Assembly: GCA_964392615.1 (NCBI GenBank)
Contig: CAYMRB010000375.1
Coordinates: forward strand, 1-10,056
DNA length: 10,056 nt
Origin: CAYMRB01 sp964392615
GTDB lineage: Bacteria; Planctomycetota; UBA8108
Reading direction: 5' to 3'
A program made the position numbers and the translations under genes. Positions 8,380 to 10,056 of the stretch are shown one piece after another (the first letter of the stretch is position 1; every line of letters starts with the position of its first letter). Below the pieces are notes generated by a model. It was not told the DNA's origin. It worked only from the letters and a program-made list of their open reading frames with translations, and made no database searches.

Positions 8380-9825
8380 CTACTTGGCCTCGCGGCGGGC
8401 TGCGTCCATCGCGGCCTTGATCTTCGGGTCTGTGGCGTGCGGGTCTTCGTACCACGCTCCGTAAAGCGCGAGAGCGCGCGTCATCCGGCGGACGACATCG
8501 CGCAACGCCGGGTCGTCGAAGCGGTTCTGCAACTCGTTCGGATCTTCGCGCAGGTCGAACAGCCACGGGCGATCTGTCTTCGAGAAAACGAGCTTGTAGC
8601 GATCGGAGACCGCGCACAGCCACGCGTTGGCACTCGGCGTGCTGCGCAGGAAGGCGATGTCGTCCCAATCGGCCGGCCGCTTCCCCGTGAACAACGCGGA
8701 CGCGTTGCGGCCCTGTTCCTTCTGTGCGGTCTTCACATCCATGAGCGACAGGACCGTCGGGAGGAAATCGACGCAAGACAGGGCATCGTCGACGACGGTT
8801 CCCGCCTTGATGCGCGACGGGTACCGCATGACGAACGGAACCTTCGCCGATCCCTCGTAGGGCACGCCCTTGTTCAATCGACCGTGCTCGCCGCAGAGGT
8901 CGCCGTGATCCGCGGTGAAGACGACGATCGTGCGGTCGAGCAGGTCGCGTTCGCGAAGGGTGCCGAGGATCTTGCCGACGTTGTCGTCGATGCACTTCAC
9001 CATGCCGTAGTACTGCGGCATGATCTTCCGGAGGCTCTTCGCCGTCACGTTGGCCCTCTTGCCCCACGCCGGAGTTTGCGCCGCGGTCTTGTGCAGCGTC
9101 GAAGGGATCGGCACCTCGACGTCGGCGTACATCGCATCATACGGGGCACGGACCGAGTTCGGGCCGTGCGGATCCGGCAGGCTCACGACGTAGCAGAACG
9201 GCTTCTTCGCGTGTTGCTCGATGAACCGGACAGCCTTGTCGGCGAGCCAATCGGTCGTGAACGACTTGTCGTCGGCGCCCGCGACGCCATAGCTCGGCTT
9301 GCCATTTGCGTTTCGTGCCGCGACGCGCGGGCCGTTCGGCGTGTCCTCGAGCTTCTTCCAGTGCCCGCGATTGAACAGGAAGCGGTTGTCCTCGAAGCCG
9401 AATTTGCGCTTCGGCGCCCACAGGGGCTTGCCGGGGCCATCGAGGTGCCACTTGCCGGCGTATCCGGTCGCGTAGCCCTGGCGGCGCAGGATCTCGGCGA
9501 ACGTGACCGTGTCGTCGGCGAGGGAGATGTTGTTCGTGACGACCGGCGTGTTCTGCGGATAGCGCCCCGAGAAGAAGGCCGCGCGTGACGGCGAGCATAC
9601 GGGAGTCGACGCGTAGAAGCTGGTGGCGAGCGCGCCGGTCTTCGCGAGCCAGTCGATGTGCGGCGTCTTGACGATCTTGCCGCCGTAGCAGCCGAGTGTG
9701 TTGTAGTGATGCTCGTCGGTCTGGATCACGACCAGATTCGGCGGCGCGTCCGCCGTTGCGATCTTCGAGACGGCCAGAGTCAGCGACAGCGCGCTGCAGA
9801 GGATCCACGCGCGACGAGTTGACAT
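8380..9825 (-). CDS. Secreted type I sulfatase (formylglycine-dependent)
   Basis: A 481-residue arylsulfatase-family enzyme predicted to hydrolyse sulfate esters, probably on a polysaccharide, outside the cytoplasm. Residues 1 to about 27 form a signal peptide (basic MSTRR start, hydrophobic core, ATADA end). The catalytic motif CSPSR at 77-81 is the Cys-type C-x-P-x-R site, where Cys77 would be oxidised to formylglycine. Other expected active-site elements are present: metal ligands D37/E38 (QTDEHH) and D306/H307 (TADHGD), GKWH at 124-127, PDPH ending at H220, and EGSAK with K328. Length is normal for the family. The ATG at 9825 is chosen because an AGGAG lies 9 bases upstream and a signal peptide follows directly; the frame stays open to 10047 but that stretch is arginine-rich and unlike any domain. 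It is the first gene of the apparent operon, ending TAG 15 bases before the next gene. The substrate cannot be read from the sequence. No maturase gene for the formylglycine is in the window. Confidence 0.93.
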   Translation of the reverse strand: MSTRRAWILCSALSLTLAVSKIATADAPPNLVVIQTDEHHYNTLGCYGGKIVKTPHIDWLAKTGALATSFYASTPVCSPSRAAFFSGRYPQNTPVVTNNISLADDTVTFAEILRRQGYATGYAGKWHLDGPGKPLWAPKRKFGFEDNRFLFNRGHWKKLEDTPNGPRVAARNANGKPSYGVAGADDKSFTTDWLADKAVRFIEQHAKKPFCYVVSLPDPHGPNSVRAPYDAMYADVEVPIPSTLHKTAAQTPAWGKRANVTAKSLRKIMPQYYGMVKCIDDNVGKILGTLRERDLLDRTIVVFTADHGDLCGEHGRLNKGVPYEGSAKVPFVMRYPSRIKAGTVVDDALSCVDFLPTVLSLMDVKTAQKEQGRNASALFTGKRPADWDDIAFLRSTPSANAWLCAVSDRYKLVFSKTDRPWLFDLREDPNELQNRFDDPALRDVVRRMTRALALYGAWYEDPHATDPKIKAAMDAARREAK

Positions 9826-9834
9826 GACGGTTTT

Positions 9835-9839
9835 CTCCT
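9835..9839 (-). promoter_or_regulatory. Ribosome binding site of the sulfatase gene
   Basis: AGGAG on the minus strand sits 9 bases before the ATG at 9825. It fixes the sulfatase start there rather than at the far upstream end of the open frame. Confidence 0.7.
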
Positions 9840-9854
9840 GATGGGCGAGCCCGT

Positions 9855-9888
9855 TGTTCGTTGGGCGTCGTTGACCTCGTGTTCGTTG
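9855..9888. repeat. Direct repeat of a 9-mer with a third partial copy
   Basis: TGTTCGTTG occurs exactly at 9855-9863 and 9880-9888, 25 bases apart. The core TCGTTG also occurs between them at 9868-9873. The block lies 30 to 63 bases before the sulfatase start, a position suited to a regulator site or part of the 5' leader. Function is unknown. Confidence 0.45.
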
Positions 9889-9890
9889 CC

Positions 9891-9906
9891 CCAGTAGCTG
9901 GACCAG
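9891..9906. repeat. Compound inverted repeat (CCAG/CTGG/CCAG)
   Basis: CCAGTAGCTGGACCAG contains two overlapping inverted repeats that share the central CTGG: CCAG-TAG-CTGG and CTGG-A-CCAG. It adjoins the direct-repeat block. The arms are only four bases long, so a chance origin is quite possible. Confidence 0.35.
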
Positions 9907-10000
9907 CCCATCGTCGCGCAACGTCGAGGGGAAGTCCACGGCACGATCGTCCGGACGGCACCCGCGGTCCTGCGACGCTCGCGTTGGCGGCAGTGCGAAG

Positions 10001-10030
10001 TCGGTGTCGGATCGGTGTCGGTGTCGGAGT
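10001..10030. repeat. Short tandem repeat of TCGGTG-like units
   Basis: Five units of five or six bases run in tandem: TCGGTG, TCGGA, TCGGTG, TCGGTG, TCGGAG. It is a small microsatellite-like array upstream of the operon, about 176 bases from the first start codon. Confidence 0.6.
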
Positions 10031-10056
10031 CGAACCCGAAAGACCAAGAAGGACTC

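Larger units (their letters stand above)
9826..10056 (-). promoter_or_regulatory. Noncoding leader upstream of the operon
   Basis: This 231-base stretch precedes the first gene and is the natural place for the operon's promoter and operators, unless the operon starts further right. Reading the minus strand I find no good TTGACA/TATAAT pair and no clear sigma-54 or ECF-type element. It does contain direct repeats, an inverted-repeat cluster and a short tandem repeat, listed separately. The open frame across it (to 10047) has an arginine-rich translation and no domain likeness, so I treat it as noncoding. Confidence 0.35.

Noticed and set aside
5833..9588. A 1251-codon open frame on the plus strand, antisense to the GH106 and sulfatase genes
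   Set aside because: The translation is rich in Arg, Val and Ala with no recognisable domain, and the minus strand across the same span encodes two clear enzymes with intact motifs. Long antisense frames are expected from GC-rich third positions.
9790..9825. Possible lipoprotein signal in the sulfatase (Cys at residue 10)
   Set aside because: The Cys sits at the start of the hydrophobic stretch without a proper lipobox; a standard signal peptide ending near residue 27 fits better.
10024..10037. GGTTCGACTCC on the minus strand, resembling a tRNA T-arm
   Set aside because: The flanking bases do not form a five-pair T-stem around a seven-base loop, and no anticodon or acceptor stem can be found before the window edge.
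9826..10047. N-terminal extension of the sulfatase by 74 codons
   Set aside because: The extension is Arg-rich, would bury the signal peptide inside the protein, and the ATG at 9825 has a good ribosome binding site.
1..10056. Mobile elements, CRISPR arrays, riboswitches and rho-independent terminators
   Set aside because: I saw no transposase-like protein, no regularly spaced repeats, and no GC hairpin followed by a T-run on either strand.

Overview
The window is GC-rich (roughly 65% by eye). It holds five consecutive genes, all on the minus strand, each beginning with an export signal peptide. In transcription order (right to left) they are a type I sulfatase, a GH106-type alpha-L-rhamnosidase, a GH81-type endo-beta-1,3-glucanase, a GH95-type alpha-L-fucosidase/L-galactosidase, and the N-terminal part of a GH62-like alpha-L-arabinofuranosidase that runs off the left edge. 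The high GC, the exported sulfatase beside glycoside hydrolases, and the absence of SusC/SusD genes fit a polysaccharide-degrading Planctomycetota or Verrucomicrobiota bacterium better than a Bacteroidota. This is an inference from style; the window has no phylogenetic marker.

Layout: 9826-10056 is a noncoding leader with short direct and inverted repeats and no convincing sigma-70 promoter. 8380-9825 is the sulfatase, 5041-8364 the GH106 enzyme, 2777-5023 the GH81 enzyme, 368-2764 the GH95 enzyme, and 1-371 the partial GH62-like gene. Intergenic gaps are only about 12 to 17 bases, and the last pair overlaps as ATGA, so the set reads as one operon that continues beyond position 1. No RNA gene, mobile element, CRISPR array or terminator is visible.

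Taken together, the genes look like a secreted glycan-dismantling set. The sulfatase would remove sulfate esters, the GH106, GH95 and GH62-like enzymes would trim rhamnose, fucose or L-galactose, and arabinose side sugars, and the GH81 enzyme would cut a beta-1,3-glucan backbone. The natural substrate would then be a sulfated, deoxysugar-decorated polysaccharide (algal cell wall or exopolysaccharide), but the exact glycan is not determined by the sequence. Many long open frames on the opposite strand are high-GC shadows of these genes and are not annotated.
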